A stretch of 64,000 nucleotides of DNA, taken from positions 809,895 through 873,894 of the forward strand of contig MU004244.1 in assembly GCA_010405405.1 (NCBI GenBank), read 5' to 3'. The notes under the pieces were generated by a model, which was not told the DNA's origin, did not search any database, and saw nothing but the letters and a program-made list of their open reading frames with translations. The translations under genes and the position numbers were made by a program. Positions 42,509-53,242 of this stretch are shown in pieces. The DNA comes from Microthyrium microscopicum (Eukaryota > Ascomycota > Dothideomycetes > Microthyriales > Microthyriaceae). The first letter of the stretch is position 1. Every line of letters begins with the position of its first letter.

Positions 42509-44053
42509 TCAACCTATGGGTTCGCCAGTTACTTTGAACAGAAAGCTTCCGCTACCTGGCTTGCTGACTACTATCGCCTCTTCCAGTTTCGCATCGTCCA
42601 TGTCAGGGAATTTCTTTCGATAGTACTTGTCAATCCACGCCTTTTTGACACCCTCGACTTTCTCTTTAGGCACCAGATGGACACTGCATCCTCCCCATCC
42701 AGCACCTGTCAGTCGGCTTCCATAAGAACCAGCACTGCGAGCTAATTGACAGAGTTCGTCGAGCTCTGGACAACTACATTCGTAGATATCGCGGCAAGAG
42801 TCTTGAGTGTCATTCATCAACGTCCCAAGTTCCTTTAGCAAATCGCCATCCGAAGGAGGATCCGAGAGAAGTTTTCGGAATTTGAGCACTCGTCCCGCTT
42901 CGTTGAACACATGTAGCGCTCGTTGCCGGAGCTTGAATGTCTCGGTCCGTACTGGAAATTTCGACATGTACTTGTCATTGAGTTCGTCAACACTCAGATC
43001 CAGAATGAAGCCAATCTGTTCTCTGGTATATCCCTCCTCCTGCGGAAGATAGTCCTCAACCAACGTGACTAGCGTCGCTAATTGTGCCTGAAACTCGACA
43101 ATGGAGGTCTTCTTATTATCCTCAACCCCTTCCTTTTGCTCGGCATATGCATCGTGGAACCCCCTCAGGCTCGTCCCAAGCGGCGAAGCGTCCTTGGCTA
43201 GTCCCTTCTTGAGCGCAAATATCTTCGCCAGAACCGCTGCCGCAAGCGTACACTCCACCACTCGCAGATTATAACATACCGGTCCACTAGTATGTTTATC
43301 TGCTGCCACGAAACTCTGTGCAATGACAAACACAAGCTCAGTCCCCGTGTCCGGAAACTTGACCGGGGTGGCCGTCAACGATGGCAGAAATGACACATAC
43401 GTAGCCGCGCCCGCAATCGAGAATACTGAAGCAGACTGATCCATACCACCACTATTGACGCCCACCGCTCGCTCCGACGTAATAGCCAGCTCACACAGCT
43501 CCGTCTTGTCAATACTCGACTGGCCATTTGCAACCATCGCCGCAAGCGCACTTGAACATGTAAAGGCCGCACTACTAGATAATCCACCACCAGCAGGCAC
43601 CGTGCCATCGACGAGAACCTGCATGCCCGCCAGCGGACCTGTTTTGCCCTTCTTCTTCAGTAATTCTGACGCACCGGACAAGCCAGCTTTGAAATAGTTG
43701 CTCCATTCCAGACTTGAAGCGTCAATCTCTACCTTTCCATCATCCGGTACATCGAATTCTCTTGCAGGGAAACGGTCTTGTGTGTTGGTGATGGTGAAGT
43801 GAGACTTGTCTGGGACGATGGCGACGGCCATGAGCACGTCGGCGGTGATGGCCATGGGTAGCACTTCATAGAGTGAGTAGTCGATGTGCTCTCCAATGAT
43901 GTTGACGCGGCCGGGACTTCTGGCTACGAATTCGGCTGGTCGGTTGTAGACTTGTTGGAATTTGGTGAGAAGGGATTGCCATCTTTTGGTTTGGGTGGTG
44001 ATGGCGTCTTCGGGGTAGATGTCCTTGAGGGAGGTGGCGGTTGGGACTTCCAT
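42509..44053 (-). CDS. GAL1: Galactokinase (GHMP kinase)
   Basis: Intronless, 514 residues, the usual fungal length. Signatures are galactose-binding GRVNIIGEHIDYS (about 49-60), GHMP ATP loop VPAGGGLSSSAA (about 152-163), GGMDQ with catalytic Asp205, and the C-terminal GAGWGGC. It phosphorylates galactose to galactose-1-phosphate, the first Leloir step. GEHIDYS, with Ile rather than Thr, is common in fungal Gal1. The transferase and epimerase genes are not nearby. All catalytic motifs are intact, so it should be an active kinase rather than a Gal3-type sensor, which lacks an SA pair in the ATP loop. Confidence 0.95.
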   Translation of the reverse strand: MEVPTATSLKDIYPEDAITTQTKRWQSLLTKFQQVYNRPAEFVARSPGRVNIIGEHIDYSLYEVLPMAITADVLMAVAIVPDKSHFTITNTQDRFPAREFDVPDDGKVEIDASSLEWSNYFKAGLSGASELLKKKGKTGPLAGMQVLVDGTVPAGGGLSSSAAFTCSSALAAMVANGQSSIDKTELCELAITSERAVGVNSGGMDQSASVFSIAGAATYVSFLPSLTATPVKFPDTGTELVFVIAQSFVAADKHTSGPVCYNLRVVECTLAAAVLAKIFALKKGLAKDASPLGTSLRGFHDAYAEQKEGVEDNKKTSIVEFQAQLATLVTLVEDYLPQEEGYTREQIGFILDLSVDELNDKYMSKFPVRTETFKLRQRALHVFNEAGRVLKFRKLLSDPPSDGDLLKELGTLMNDTQDSCRDIYECSCPELDELCQLARSAGSYGSRLTGAGWGGCSVHLVPKEKVEGVKKAWIDKYYRKKFPDMDDAKLEEAIVVSKPGSGSFLFKVTGEPIG

Positions 44054-44396
44054 GATGACAATGTGTTTAAGTGGTTTCCAAGCTTTTTCAAATATTACAA
44101 GTATTTAAAATCGTTTCGGGCTGGAAGAGGAGAGCGATGCGACTTGGATGCAATGAAGTTGTGGTGGTTTTATGCCCCACCTTCGTGTCGTTGGTGAATC
44201 CTGGATGTTGAAGAGGTTGAGTTCAACGCTCAGCGCCTCGATATTTACAATTACTCATGTGTGTGAGATCTTGTGAGATAACCGGTAAGCCCAATTTCAA
44301 GCGGTAAGTTATGGGAATGCCGGATATTCCGTTAACAGATCTCTGCTACGAAGAAAAAATCGGTATACTTTTTGACTTTCAAGCAACAGATCCCTC
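44054..44396. other. Intergenic: GAL1 promoter and F-box 3' flank
   Basis: Holds the galactokinase promoter. I see no CGG-N11-CCG Gal4-type site and no TATA box. Nothing else stands out. Confidence 0.5.
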
Positions 44397-45354
44397 TCAT
44401 CCTTGCGCATCCAAATCAACCTCCGAATCCTTCAAGCCGCATACCTCCCTTACCCAATTTTGCCCTTGGTCCCATAACGGTATGAAAGGAAAGTAGCCTT
44501 CTACTCTCGAGTCTCTGAAAGAACGTATACCATCGCGAAACCCTATCTTTGTGGTGCGATTATATACTTGTTGAATATGAGAGCCAACTTGTGCCTTCCA
44601 TCTATATTTGTCCGTTAAAGGCCACCTCTCAACAGAATCAGACTTGTCCCAAAACCAGTAGGGTCCGAGTCCTCGATCCAATGAACGAGGAACTAAACAG
44701 ACCAAACGCACGAATTCGTGCACAATCAGTAACTGATGCAGTGGGATAGCTTCGATCGTCGCCCATAGGTCAGTGAGATCTAGTTTCCACAATCCCCAGC
44801 TTTGATAGTATGCTCTTATGAAACGGATGCGCTCTGTAGGTGTCAACTCTTTTGGGGGATGGGAGCACCGCGAGTCGTGTACAGATAATGACCAATATCG
44901 CTCCTCAGGTGGATATGAAAAAAGCTTTTCTCCCACTTCAGGTTGATTAATCACTAGACGAAGAATTGGATTGGTGTTACTCACGTATTGCCTCACATGA
45001 GACGTCTCTTTCAAAGATCAAAACTGCTTTCTCAGCCATCTGCGCGTTCCGCGAAATATGGCGGACATCATCAACAGACACGTCAAAGCCTTGGATTGGA
45101 ATACCAGATTGAATTCCTCGAAGAATTCTTGCATCTCTCTCGCATTGGACAACCCTTGGCCCAAGAAAGCGGTATATATGGGCAAGGTTCTTGGTCCAAA
45201 TGCCGTTCATGGAACGACATGTTGCGGCGAGGGCAAAGGCATCAGATAGGGAGTTGAGATGACCGAAAATGCTGATGGTCAACTCGAGAGGAAGTCTCTC
45301 GAAAGCATGCCTAGACCCTTGCACAACTGGCTGTGTATGTTGTTGAATGCTCAT
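44397..45354 (-). CDS. F-box protein with a very short or alternative intron
   Basis: Exon 1 is 44985-45354. Exon 2 starts at 44953 (31-nt intron, acceptor GTCTAG) or 44935 (49-nt intron, TTAAT branch, acceptor CTGAAG) and runs to 44397; 308 or 302 residues. Both choices keep frame, and the 49-nt form has a more normal length. The F-box is at about 18-55 (FERLPLELTISIFGHLNSL, FALAATCRSMNGIW). The rest has no repeats or catalytic motif I can name; it is rich in Trp and Tyr (RYWSLSVHD, YWFWDKSDSVERWP). F-box proteins bind Skp1 and present substrates to SCF ubiquitin ligases; the target here is unknown. Confidence 0.8.
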
Positions 45355-46253
45355 TTTGTGTGATATTAATGCTTCCTGTATTCATCGGAAAGATGTACAC
45401 AGCCCGCGAGGTATCGTGGCGAATGCTATTTTGGCGAGACCAAACAGCAGCGTGCTCTTTACAGTCTTCTGTAGGACCGAAAGGACCTATAGCTCTGCTC
45501 TGCGATATGTCAGCCCTATACGCTATAGTATTGTGTGCAAGAAGGCTGTGGCTGGAGTTGATAATCGACAGTCAACCTCGACATCTCCAGCGACTTCGAT
45601 GAAAGCTTACCCTGCTCCGAATGTGATATCGCAGTTAGGTACCTACCCTGTCTACGTGCATTGACAGGTATGCATTCACCAATAACGAAGCAGTTTCTCG
45701 CCGCCCAAAAAGAATAGGTCCCAGGTAGATGTTGACCGGATCGTCAGTTGGCAACTTGGGGGGGCGGTGCCTAAATCCTACATGCTTAATAAGGCGATCT
45801 CTGGAAAGTGGTGGGATATGATTGGCCAGAACATGAGAGTTCAGCCTAATGACTTTTAGCCTCGCGGGAAGAAAAAGTCGACTAACGCATTTGTGTAACT
45901 CTGCTCCAATAGCCTGTCAAACCTGTGTACTTTATGTGCTCTAGTTTTCAGGCAGATATGCTGCGCTGACTGGTTCCTGCATGGCCAAAATGGTGTGGTT
46001 CAAGGCGCTCTAGAAATCCCATACTGGCTCTGATCAACGTGGGATATAAAAAGATTCGATAATCTCCCTTCAAATACTCATAAGCTCATCGTTGGTTTTC
46101 CTCACTGCTCTTTTGCAAATCCTCGGATTGTGTTCATCGCTTTCAACCTCAAAGCTATCTCAAAGCCTCCCCATTCTTTTAACTGTCACAACTCATAAGT
46201 TGCTCAGCCTCCCACCTACCCTAGTGTTCTCCTGAATTGAACCTAACATCAAT
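45355..46253. other. Intergenic between divergent F-box and AAA ATPase genes
   Basis: TATAAAAA at 46045-46052 is about 200 nt upstream of the AAA gene start. A G-run (GGGGGGG) lies near 45759-45765. Small frames present have no support. Confidence 0.5.
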
Positions 46254-48780
46254 ATGCCTTTCATCAAGCTTGACCGCGATACCACTCCCGAAGAATGGGA
46301 GGAATACAAGCGGCTCGAGGCTCTGAAACTGGAAAACAATAACACCACAACGACTAAGGAAGCTGCAAAAGACTCTGTTGACGAGACCACTGACGAAGCC
46401 TGCCCAGCAAGGTCAGATAATGAAGATGAGGAAACCAACTCCCAATCAACCGATGAAGAGCCCGCAGAAGAGAAAGACTACGCTCCAGACGGCAGCATTC
46501 CGGAAATGAAAAACTTGTACCAAGCTCCGCCCGACATGTACGGTAAGGTTCCCCCTTTTGAAATCACATTTCTTGATGACATCCAATGCAACGGAAACAA
46601 TATCTCTCCAATCGCACTCGACGGCTCCCATAGATTGTGATTGCTGTTTGAGTGCTGTGAGCGCCATCCAATGCGATAGCAGTTTCACGTATTTACCGCG
46701 AAAAGACCAAATGGTCTTTTCAGGCACGTTAGCTCCGCTCATAACCTTATGCTAACAAATTTCAGGTCGCATCAACTGGACTGCTCGAGCTCCAGATGAT
46801 CTTGCCGAGCCGCCAGAGAATGCAGAGTCTGCTCAATATGCCTTATTGATCCGAAATGAACGTTGCTATGACGGCAAGAATGCGCTCAAGATTCACAGTT
46901 TGGTCATTCAGTCTCAGCGCCTCAAGACGGTGCTTGGCCAGGTGCTTGCACAATATCCTGGAATCTCGACTACGGAGCTGAAGCGTTTGGAATTTCTTCC
47001 TCCATTTGAAGCTTTTGTTCATCGAGTAAGTCTCCACACGCTCCTAACGGATGAAATAGATTAGAAAGGTGGCAAGCTCCGATCGATTGTCATGTTCGAC
47101 ACTTGCGTCGATGGGAGACTGTCTTCTTTTATCTCGTTATCTCTCATTTCTTGAAGCATGTGTATGAAGACTAACGAAGTACAGTGGGATCGTCTTTTGA
47201 AGGCAGAAGAGACGGAGGAAGATGCTGACACAAAAAAACATCTCAAGCTTCTTGGTGAAGTGCTGAAGAAAGAACTCGGAGAAGCCATCTCCGACCGCAA
47301 TGATCTCACTACCTTAGGTGTGGCTCGCTACGATACAGTTTGGACTCTCTTTGAGCCCGGATGTCAGGTGTTCTCCACAAGTGATGGACATGAGCGCGTC
47401 TATAAGTTCACAAAGGGCGAGTTCCGCCAGTGCCAAGTTCTAGGACACCATTACGCTTTGGATTGTCAGTATGTCCAGTTCGATGGCGCCAACTTTGGCT
47501 ACAAAATGGAAAACCTTGCCATTCCTGCCTTCAACGGCACGATTGACATTTCAAAGCTGCCAGTCTATCCCATCGACTTTCATCCCGACCAGAAGGCTTT
47601 GACAGAACGCTTGATTGCTCGCGGTAGGCTCTTCGAACAACTCAAGGGTTACCACTTCAAGAGCTATGATGGAATTGGGGTCTATGAAACCCCATGTGGT
47701 CCTCTCAAACACAGTATTTCCGGGCGTGTGATTCTCGATACTCATGCATACAATCGATTCAATCCCAACTTCCAAGTACGCCTCTCGAAGAGTTTGGCTC
47801 CAGAAGTAGATGTCAAAGACCAGGACAATAACAACCATCGTCGTGGCTACCCTCCTGGCTTTGGTCATGCCCGTGCTGGCGCTCCCACGACTAAACAGAA
47901 GCTTGACATTAAACTCACTGACGAACATCATCTCACTGCAACCCACGAGCTGCGCGGATATTCACTCAAGGATAAGAAATGGTTCGTCCTGAATATCTCC
48001 GACGTCAAGGAGATTGCCTGGAATGAGAAAGCTTTCTCGTCTCTTGTTGCACCACAAGAACAAAAAGATCTCATTCTCGCCTTCGCACGCTCTCAGCTAC
48101 AGAACAAAGGCACGTTTGACGACGTGATTCAGGGCAAGGGTCGTGGCATTATCATGTTGCTCTCCGGCCCACCAGGCGTTGGCAAGACACTGACCGCCGA
48201 GTCGGTTGCAGAAGTCATGAAGACTCCATTATACATGCTCAGCGCGGGCGATCTTGGCACCACGCCCTCACAAGTCGAAGACTATCTGTCGAAAATTCTT
48301 GAGCTCAACGCCAAGTGGAATGCTGTGCTGCTAATTGACGAAGCAGATGTCTTCCTCGAAGCTCGTAGCTCTGACGATCTCGAGCGAAACAAGCTGGTCA
48401 GCATCTTCTTGCGACTACTTGAGTACTATGAGGGCATCTTATTTTTGACCACCAACCGTGTGGAGAACATTGATGCGGCATTCGAGTCGCGTATCCATCT
48501 GTCGCTACAATACGATGATTTGAGCACTGATTCGCGTCGCCATGTTTGGAAGACGTTCTTGGCCCGCTGTGGCGAAGGTTCCGATTTCACAGAGGACCGA
48601 ATCAACCAGCTAGCGGAGTACAAACTCAATGGCCGACAGATTAAGAACGTGCTCAAAGCGGCGCAGTTGCTGGCAAGCGATAAGGGCGCGTTGCTGAGCT
48701 TTGCGGAAGTTAATACTGTTATGAAGATTCGAGCGGCCAACGAGGGAAAGATTGGCAATTGGGGGGGTATTCAGAAGTAA
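46254..48780 (+). CDS. AAA ATPase with long N-terminal domain (714 aa)
   Basis: Exons 46254-46542, 46766-47025 and 47185-48780. Introns of 223 and 159 nt are long for this genome; each has a TAAC-type branch site and keeps phase. An acidic N-terminus (about 25-80) is followed by a conserved domain (YALLIRNERCYDGKNALKIHS, LTTLGVARYDTVWTLFEPG, DYVQFDG-like DCQYVQFDGANFG). The AAA core has Walker A GPPGVGKT (about 511-518), Walker B LLIDEADVFLE (Asp about 568), sensor TTNRVENIDAAFESRI with an Arg finger, and a C-terminal lid. This architecture is a common fungal AAA family whose N-terminal domain is of unknown function. Likely a hexameric remodeller; substrate unknown. Confidence 0.88.
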
Positions 48781-48987
48781 GAGTGACGATAGACTTATCC
48801 TGGGTTGTAAGACCCGTTTCTTGACTGTTTTGAATTACTGTATTCTCGGGTAGATAGATCTTCTTATAAATGGCCATTGGCAGACACCTGATGCGAATGA
48901 CAAAAAACAAACTCGGTCAAATGCGCTATTCGCACACTCGTCTATCAATTGTGAAGGTTTTCTCTTGAAGTGAGCTGCTCGAGTCAA

Positions 48988-49018
48988 ACTCCCATCAGCT
49001 ATGGTGTCTGCCATCGTA
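48988..49018 (+). repeat. Dispersed repeat copy C
   Basis: Contains CTCCCATCAGCTATGGTGTC followed by TGCCATCGTA, about 80% like copies A and B. It sits in the 275-bp gap between the AAA ATPase and spherulin-4 genes. Confidence 0.4.
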
Positions 49019-49055
49019 CTTCAATAGACAGAATTACGACAGAAAAGGTTTTGAA

Positions 49056-50000
49056 TTATTTATCAATATCGCCAACAAAAGCATCCAGTGGGTAGCTTTT
49101 CCCCCATTTCCCATAATAGTCCTTGTCAATGTCCGTCACAAAGATATTCCCAGCCTTGTCCTCTACATCCTTCACCAGATCAGCATATCCCGATCTGTTC
49201 AATCCCGTAGCAGAATGTACTATAATACAGCGGCGATCTCGTGGTGCCATAATACCAGACACTCGTTTCTTGCAGTCATCTGTTACCCAGAAACTGTGTT
49301 TTTGCTCTACCACACAAACTGTATCTGCAATATTAAAGTACTGCTCATCTGGTGGAAGTCCAGGATTTATCGCTAAATGCTTGTAAGTATATAATTCAAT
49401 TGACTGGTAATATAAGTGTTTGGACTTACTGATCAGCTTCTTTCCTAGACCGGCAGCGCTCTTGATGGTGCTGTGTAAATTGGTAAGATATTTACTTGTC
49501 GTCTCATTCCAAACGTAAGGTGCTTCATCCAGAAAGATCCCATCGACGGAAATAGACTTTCTTTTGGCTGCCCATCCTGCATATTTGGCGATCTGGTCGG
49601 TTACGGTTTGGAAACTGCGATTGGCATAGCCGATTTTCACGTAACCTAGAAGTTGGACATTGCGTGAGCTTTTCAACTTCGCGGCTGCTTGACTCCATTC
49701 GGTAGATGGTAGAGCCTTTTTGCCAGGCCCGTCGTCTGGGTTGACTATAATGGTGAAGTCAACATTCGGGTGAGTGGTGATACTGTTATAAGTCAGTTGG
49801 CGGGTAGTGGCCGATTTTGAGAGAACAAACACTTTGTAGAGGGGATCCCAAGACCTTGGATGATCTTCTACTTCGACATAAAGGGGAATGATTGCTTTGG
49901 TTCGTGCCGCATTGGCTATATGTGGCAATAAAGATGCAGTGACTAGCATCGTTGTGAGCATGGTCCAGGAATGACTGGCATGTTGAAATATTTTGCCCAT
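49056..50000 (-). CDS. Secreted spherulin-4 family protein (GH135/Sph3-like)
   Basis: ATG at 50000; signal peptide to about residue 31 (MLTTMLVTASLLPHIANA). Family features: IIPLYVE...PRSWDPLYK, HPNVDFTIIVNPDDGPG, LLGYVKIGYANRSF, and VDGIFLDEAPYVWNE with the acidic FxDE pair. The frame is open throughout (314 aa), but a 57-nt in-frame intron (49373-49429) is likely. It has donor GTAAGT, branch CTTAC and acceptor CATTTAG; removing it gives KKLITINPGLPPDEQYF and 295 residues, a better fit to the family's NPG motif. Relatives include Aspergillus Sph3, which cleaves galactosaminogalactan; activity here is inferred. One or two Cys pairs (DDCKKR, DRRC) may be disulfide-bonded. Confidence 0.85.
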   Translation of the reverse strand: MGKIFQHASHSWTMLTTMLVTASLLPHIANAARTKAIIPLYVEVEDHPRSWDPLYKVFVLSKSATTRQLTYNSITTHPNVDFTIIVNPDDGPGKKALPSTEWSQAAAKLKSSRNVQLLGYVKIGYANRSFQTVTDQIAKYAGWAAKRKSISVDGIFLDEAPYVWNETTSKYLTNLHSTIKSAAGLGKKLISKSKHLYYQSIELYTYKHLAINPGLPPDEQYFNIADTVCVVEQKHSFWVTDDCKKRVSGIMAPRDRRCIIVHSATGLNRSGYADLVKDVEDKAGNIFVTDIDKDYYGKWGKSYPLDAFVGDIDK

Positions 50001-50608
50001 ATCGAAGTTCCTAAAGTCACGATATGCGATATGCGATTAGACAACAGATTGAGCAGCAGCGGTTGTTTATGCTATGAATTTGGACTGATGGGGTAGGCAT
50101 ATTCGCTCCAAAATATCAAAGTCCCAATATGGCATCCATGTCTTGGTGCTATAATTGGTAATATATTCCTCACAAAGAAAGACAACCAATTAACTTCGAG
50201 TGCTTGTACTATTTCAAGCGGGATTGACCCAAGGGCGCCATTAGCTATTCATGCTCATTGCTTACTTTTGATGGCTCTGCTCTCATGATGAATGCAGAAT
50301 GGCAGCAAATCATTTCCTTTTCCCTAGCTGTCGCCGATTACATGCGATATAATAAATGACATAACATGACGCAAATTGGGTAATGCATTCTCTAAGGACC
50401 CAGTAATGATAATACAAGATGACTACCCAATGCCGAATGGCTGAAATGCAGGACTTTTTGGTGGCTCCTTTCACCGATTTTGATGAGTTCTAGGGAGCCT
50501 CGCTTTTACGATCCGTTTACAGCACTTTCCAGCTTCGCAACAAGGCCTGATAATCCACCATTTGATCTGACTTCTTCGTTCTCGGGGATTGGGGGTATCG
50601 TGGTGGTA
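50001..50608. other. Intergenic: spherulin-4 promoter and LEU4 3' flank
   Basis: AT-rich promoter region with ATATGCGATATGCGAT direct repeat near 50021-50037 just upstream of the spherulin-4 start. No gene is seen. Confidence 0.45.
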
Positions 50609-52663
50609 TCAGATCTCTTGGGGCGGAACGCAAGTGGTGTACTTGGTCTCGAAGACAAAAACTACAGGAGAATTAGAACCAACGTGCGATTGTGGAACAT
50701 CGATGAAACTTACAGAACTAGCAGCGCTGAGAAGAGCAATGAGAGATGCCTGGACAACATCGGCATGAATACCAACACCCCATACCTTCTGATTCTCGGA
50801 GCCACTTGCAATACACTCGATAAAAGTAGCAGCCTTGACGTCTTTTCCTCCACCGATAGCATGTTCTTTGTAATCCGCCACATCGAGGTCGATTCCTAGG
50901 GATTTCAAGGCGTTTGCGAGAGATGAGATGGCACCAGTGCCTACACCTCGCACAGCATGTTCTTGGCCGTCGATACTAATGACACCCTTGAACATACGGC
51001 GTAGGTTCTTGGTCGATTGAGTTCGACCTGGCTCGGGTGGTGCTGGTGATTGTGATCGATCGGCAGTAATGTCATAGTCAATCAGCTCGAATCGCGGATT
51101 AGAGTTGAGGTGATAAGCATTAGTAAACAGCCCAACTATCTCGTTTGGAAGAAGTTCTCGACCTAGGGAATCAGCTTCGCGCTGAACAATCTTGCTGAAA
51201 GCTACTTGTAGACCACGAGGCAGATCGAGTTCCAGATTCCGAAGGATGATCCACGCAACTCCTCCCTTTCCGGATTGACTATTGACGCGGATAATGGCCT
51301 CGTATGTTCGTCCAATATCCCACGGGTCGAGAGGAAGGTACGGGATGCTCCATGGTGTCTCGTGCGTTGCGTTGGACTTTTCGCGTACGGCGAAGCCTTT
51401 CTTGATTGCATCTTGATGGCTGCCACTGAATGCGCATACTACTAGTTGACCACCATAAGGAGCACGTGGGTGTACAGGTATTTTGTTGCTCTTCTCAACT
51501 AAGTCAATGACCGCCGTTATATCTGAGAAATCAATGCCTGGATTCACTCCTTGTGTGTAGAGATTCAGGGCCAGAGTGACAAGGTCAACATTTCCTGTTC
51601 GCTCTCCGTTGCCGAAAAGAGTGCCTTCTACTCTGTCCGCACCAGCCATTTGTGCCAGCTCTGCTGCTGCAACAGCACATCCACGATCGTTGTGCGGGTG
51701 AAGAGAAACTGCTATTTTGTTTCGCTCAGTGATATGGCGGCAAAAGTATTCGATCTGATCAGCGTAAACATTTGGTGTAGACATTTCGACCGTCGCGGGG
51801 AGATTGAATATTATTGGATTCTCCTCTGATGGTTCCCAAGCATTTTTTACCGCTTCGCATATCTCCAAAACGAAATCCATGTTGGAATCCGAGAACGTCT
51901 CTGGAGAGAATTCGTATTGCCATTCAGTTCCAGCCTTCTCCGGGTCATCTTTAGTCAACTTCCGAGCTAATTTTGTGCACTCGACTGCAAGAGCTATGCT
52001 TTGCGCGTTGTCCATATTAAAGACTACTTGCTGGAAACATGGTGATGTAGCCAGATATAGATGTATGATTGCTTTCTTTGAGCCCTTGACCGAGTCTACT
52101 GTCCGCGAGATGAGCTCTGGTCGACATGGGGAGAGAACTTGAATCCAGACATCGTCAGGTACGGCACTGGGAGTATCAACTAGACGTCGCGTGAAGTCGA
52201 AATCCGTTTGTGAAGCAGCCGGAAATGACACTTCTATTTCTTTGTAGCCGAGCTTGACTAATTCCTGGAAGTACTTCCATTTGGCCTCAGAATCCCTGCT
52301 TGTTGTTAGCATAGGGACCTTTTCCCTCGCGTACCTTAGGTCACTCGCATTGGATCCACAAGGGATTGGTTTCCATCTGAATCAAAGTTAGCATCATTCA
52401 TTAGAAGGGTATGAACTGGCCAATATTTCCTGCTACCAAATTGATATCGCGCTGAAATGCCACTCAATGGCAGTCCCAGTAAGATATCAAGTAACGTCCA
52501 GTCTGTCAATTAAGGTCGATTCTTCACAAAATCTCTTACCTCGTAAATCAGTGGACAGCCAGCGCGGAGGTTTCGTCAATGTCTTTGATGGCCATTGTCG
52601 ATCCGGAAGGTTTATAGGCGGGAATGCCTTGTACTTGACACTGGGGTTCTGTAGCATGGGCAT
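50609..52663 (-). CDS. LEU4: 2-isopropylmalate synthase
   Basis: Exons 52540-52663, 52349-52376 (28 nt) and 50609-52295; 612 residues. Intron 1 is 163 nt. Intron 2 (52296-52348, 53 nt) must use a GC donor (AT|GCGAGT) with branch GCTAAC and acceptor AAGCAG; only this keeps the family sequence [18 protein letters not shown]. Catalytic features: STDLRDGNQ (metal-binding Asp), [24 protein letters not shown] (HxHxD metal site), [13 protein letters not shown]. The C-terminal leucine-binding regulatory domain is present ([30 protein letters not shown]). It condenses acetyl-CoA with 2-ketoisovalerate, the first committed and leucine-inhibited step. A TGAGTCA site lies 111 nt upstream. The N-terminus is short, so mitochondrial targeting is unclear. 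Confidence 0.95.
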
Positions 52664-53242
52664 CGTGATGGTGTTGTGGGCTTTGTGAAGGATGGAGGTT
52701 GAAATTTTTTGAGTCTAGAGGAAATGAGACAGCTAGACGCGTTAGTATGAGTCTAAGAAAGATTCGCGGCTGTTGAGTCACAAGTTCAAATTAGAGAATC
52801 ATGTCAGTGATATTGTTCCTGCCCCACATTGATTCCGATGTAGTCATTAGGCTCAATAACGTGGCGTTTATTCTTTTTTTCTTTTCTTTCCCCGCCATTG
52901 ACTATTGCATGATCGTCGCCAGCGGCCACCGACATAATTCCCAGACTGCTTGTCCAACCATGAGCTGATATTCTGCTACTCAGAGCAATTGATTCGACGC
53001 CTTAAGAACTACAAGGTCGATCACGCAGCTTCAAGCTGTTCCTATATCGGGCTTAAAAATTACCTTTTGGGCACCCTGGAGATGGTACCTGGTAACTTAA
53101 AGAAAAGCATCAAATGTAGAATTACTCAACAAAATCACAATGCGTGTGGTATCATTTGGCCCGGAGCGAGCCATCTCTATGTACTCCAACAGTACTAAAT
53201 GTAATATGAACATCGTAAAGAAAAACCAATTTTCAAATCAAT
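52664..53242. other. Intergenic: LEU4 promoter and thioesterase 3' flank
   Basis: Contains the general-control site at 52774 and a T-rich run (TTCTTTTTTTCTTTTC) near 52871-52886. I looked for the Leu3 site CCGG-N4-CCGG and did not find it. No gene. Confidence 0.5.
52774..52780. promoter_or_regulatory. TGAGTCA, general amino-acid control site upstream of LEU4
   Basis: A perfect TGA(G/C)TCA element, the binding site of Gcn4/CpcA/CPC1-type bZIP activators, lies 111 bp upstream of the LEU4 start codon. LEU4 is a classical general-control target in fungi. Occupancy here is inferred. Confidence 0.65.
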
